From positions 1-29,269 of the forward strand of contig DASPXK010000157.1 in assembly GCA_035637315.1 (NCBI GenBank): a stretch of DNA of 29,269 nt, read 5' to 3'. A program made the position numbers and the translations under genes. Shown here one piece after another: positions 27,379-29,269 of this stretch (positions within the stretch are counted from its first letter, which is position 1; each line of letters starts with the position of its first letter). This DNA is from DASPXK01 sp035637315 (GTDB lineage: Bacteria > Chloroflexota > UBA6077 > JACCZL01). The notes beneath the pieces were generated by a model, which worked only from the letters and a program-made list of their open reading frames with translations, was not told the DNA's origin and did no database searches.

Positions 27379-29269
27379 GTGAGTCGTCGACAGCGGCGCC
27401 GGCTGCTGGTCACGTTTGGCATCGTCCTGGGCGTCGCCCTGGCGCTCTCGGCGCTGTTCTTGCGGGGCGGCTTCAACCAGTTTCAGCGCCGCCTGACGGA
27501 CATCCTGTTCCTCAAGGCTGCCCAGACGCCCGAGCCCTCGCGCTTCGCCGTCATCGTCGGCATGGACGACAAGAGCCTGGTGGAACTGCGGCGGTACGGG
27601 CGAGTGTTCAACTGGCCGCGCTCCCTGCACGCCGAGGTCGTCCGCCGTCTGACCGAGGCCCATGCCCGCACGATCATGTATGACGTGCTGTTCGACGCCC
27701 CGGGTGAGGGGGATGACGAGTTGGTCGGCGCCGTCAAGGAGGCGATCGACCGAGCCACGTACGTCGTCATGCCGCTCGCGGGCGACCCCCTCTCGCACCG
27801 CGCCACCACCCGCTTCCGCCCCGAGAGCTACGGCGCGGTGTTCGAGCCGCTGCCTGAGCTGAAGGCCGCTGCCAACGGGCTCGGGATGGCAAACCAGCTC
27901 CCAGATACCGACGGCACGATTCGACGGATCCCACTCGTCTTTGACGTCGCCGGTGAGCAGGTCCCCTCGCTGTCGCTGATGGCGGCGGCCAGGTATCTAC
28001 GCCGCCCCCAGCCCTGGGACGGGCCAGTTGGGAACGGCTTCATTCCGCTCGCCGGCCGCTCGATCCCGATCGACGACAACGACACGATGATCATCAATTA
28101 CGCCGGCGGGCCGTACAAGAGCGCCCCGCCGGCCTTCACAGTCGTCTCGTTCGTAGACGTGCTGAATGGCCTGGTGCCGCCCGAGACGTTCGAGCGAAAA
28201 CTGGTCCTGATCGGGCTCACCGCGACCGGCTTCGCCGACGATTACTGGACCCCGCCCTCGATCGGCGGCAAGATGGATGGGGTTGAGATCCAAGCCAACG
28301 CGATCGACACGATCCTGCGCGCCGAGTTCCTCTGGGCCTCCCCGCCGAACGTCACGGTCGCGCTGATCTTCGGCTTCGCATTACTGGCGGGGGCCACCCT
28401 GTTCGCGCTTCCGCCGCTGGTGGCGGCCCTCCTAGGCGCACTCGGCCTGATCGGTTTCGCCGTCTACGCCTTCACTTCTTTCGATAACGCCGGTGTCATC
28501 TTCAATTTGATCTACCCGCCGATGTCGCTGTTCTTCACGTTTGGCGGGATCATGCTGCATCGAGTCGTCTTCGAGCAGGGTCAGGCTCGGGCGCTACGGG
28601 GCGTCCTGGGCCAGTACCTGTCGCCGGCCGTTGTGGCGGAGGTTACCCGCGACCCAGGCAGCCTGAAGCTGGGTGGCGACGAGCGCGAGATGACGGTCCT
28701 CTTCTCTGACCTACGCGGTTTTACCAGCTTCGCCGAGACACTCGATCCCGAAGCGCTGGTCCATACCTTGACCGAGTACCTGACCGCCATGTCCGACGTC
28801 ATCTTCGACTACAAGGGGACCATCGACAAGTACATGGGTGACGCGATCATGGCTTTCTGGGGGGCCCCGCAGCAGCAGGAGGACCATGCCTGGCTGGCGT
28901 GCGAAGCGGCGCTGGGCATGATTCGTGGGCTGGAAAGGCTCAACCACCACTGGGCGGCCGAGGGGCGCCCACCGCTGGCGATGGGCATCGGGATCAACAC
29001 CGGGGTCATGAAAGTAGGCAACATGGGCTCCGCCAGCCGCTTCGACTACACCGTCGTGGGCGACGCCGTGAACCTTGCCTCACGCCTCGAAGGCCTCAAC
29101 AAAGAGTACGGGACCAGCTGCATCGTGAGCGCCAGCACGCTCAAGGCCGCCGGCGGGGGCCTGCGGGCCCGCTTTCTGGACCTCGTCGCTGTCAAGGGTA
29201 AGAGCGCGCCGGTCGAGGTCTTCGAGGTGTTGCCAGGCGACGCGGCCCTCGGCGAGCACACCGCCGAGG
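27379..29269 (+). CDS. CHASE2-domain adenylate/guanylate cyclase (3' end cut off)
   Basis: At least 630 residues; the frame is still open at the window end. Order: one membrane helix (about 8-29), an extracytoplasmic CHASE2 sensor (about 35-300, with FAVIVGMDDKSL, FNWPRSLHAEVVRRL and DVLFDAP), three membrane helices (about 315-390), then a class III cyclase domain. Metal ligands are Asp444 (FSDLRGFT) and Asp488 (KYMGDAIMAFWG); Lys484 and Asp562 (VVGDAVN) fit the purine-selecting pair of adenylate cyclases; Asn565 and Arg569 fit the transition-state residues. It should make cAMP in response to an outside signal. The GTG at 27379 has GGGAG 6 nt upstream. Confidence 0.92.
   Translation, partial: MSRRQRRRLLVTFGIVLGVALALSALFLRGGFNQFQRRLTDILFLKAAQTPEPSRFAVIVGMDDKSLVELRRYGRVFNWPRSLHAEVVRRLTEAHARTIMYDVLFDAPGEGDDELVGAVKEAIDRATYVVMPLAGDPLSHRATTRFRPESYGAVFEPLPELKAAANGLGMANQLPDTDGTIRRIPLVFDVAGEQVPSLSLMAAARYLRRPQPWDGPVGNGFIPLAGRSIPIDDNDTMIINYAGGPYKSAPPAFTVVSFVDVLNGLVPPETFERKLVLIGLTATGFADDYWTPPSIGGKMDGVEIQANAIDTILRAEFLWASPPNVTVALIFGFALLAGATLFALPPLVAALLGALGLIGFAVYAFTSFDNAGVIFNLIYPPMSLFFTFGGIMLHRVVFEQGQARALRGVLGQYLSPAVVAEVTRDPGSLKLGGDEREMTVLFSDLRGFTSFAETLDPEALVHTLTEYLTAMSDVIFDYKGTIDKYMGDAIMAFWGAPQQQEDHAWLACEAALGMIRGLERLNHHWAAEGRPPLAMGIGINTGVMKVGNMGSASRFDYTVVGDAVNLASRLEGLNKEYGTSCIVSASTLKAAGGGLRARFLDLVAVKGKSAPVEVFEVLPGDAALGEHTAE

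Overview
The window is a GC-rich bacterial chromosomal segment. The gene content (compact F1Fo ATP synthase operon, stand-alone long GltB, CHASE2 cyclase, Tat-dependent NMT1-type lipoprotein ABC system, many different intergenic palindromes) suggests a Chloroflexota-like organism. That assignment is an inference from style and content; there is no rRNA gene here to confirm it.

Layout. 1-680: no convincing complete gene, but a strong leftward promoter and perhaps the start of a truncated exported protein. 681-1312: vapBC-type toxin-antitoxin pair (minus). 1350-2957: GT39-like membrane glycosyltransferase (minus). 3255-5440: exported glycoside-hydrolase-like protein and shikimate dehydrogenase (plus). 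5499-5982: hicB-hicA pair (plus). 6001-12605: ATP synthase operon on the minus strand, transcribed atpI/Z-atpB-atpE-atpF-atpH-atpA-atpG-atpD; no atpC follows. 12733-17648: glutamate synthase large subunit gltB (plus) behind a structured leader that contains an intrinsic terminator. 17663-19261: AMP-forming acyl-CoA ligase (minus), convergent with gltB and divergent from homoserine dehydrogenase (19387-20679, plus). 20676-26958: six-gene minus-strand operon: nucleoside phosphorylase, FAD oxidoreductase, ABC substrate-binding lipoprotein, ATPase, permease and an MTA/SAH-deaminase-like amidohydrolase. 27379-end: CHASE2-adenylate cyclase (plus), cut by the window edge.

How the genes work together. 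The ATP synthase operon is a complete Fo plus F1 set apart from epsilon. gltB, aroE and hom are amino-acid biosynthesis genes scattered singly rather than in pathway operons. The six-gene operon looks like an uptake-and-catabolism unit for a nucleoside-like or other N-heterocyclic compound; the substrate is unknown.

The most unusual signal is repeat DNA. Five loci carry arrays with strict 7-nt periodicity, four of them folding back as palindromes, each with a different heptamer: three lie between genes and two lie in frame inside gltB. A second family (core AAGTGCGCTTCGCGGGG) occurs in at least five places, including in frame inside the glycosyltransferase and gltB, read in the same frame in both. 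Almost every gap of the atp operon is filled by one of these elements. Other notable features are a likely transcription attenuator in front of gltB, a 17-bp perfect palindrome holding both stop codons of gltB and the acyl-CoA ligase gene, and three genes whose -10 boxes lie 6-7 nt before the start codon, implying leaderless mRNAs.
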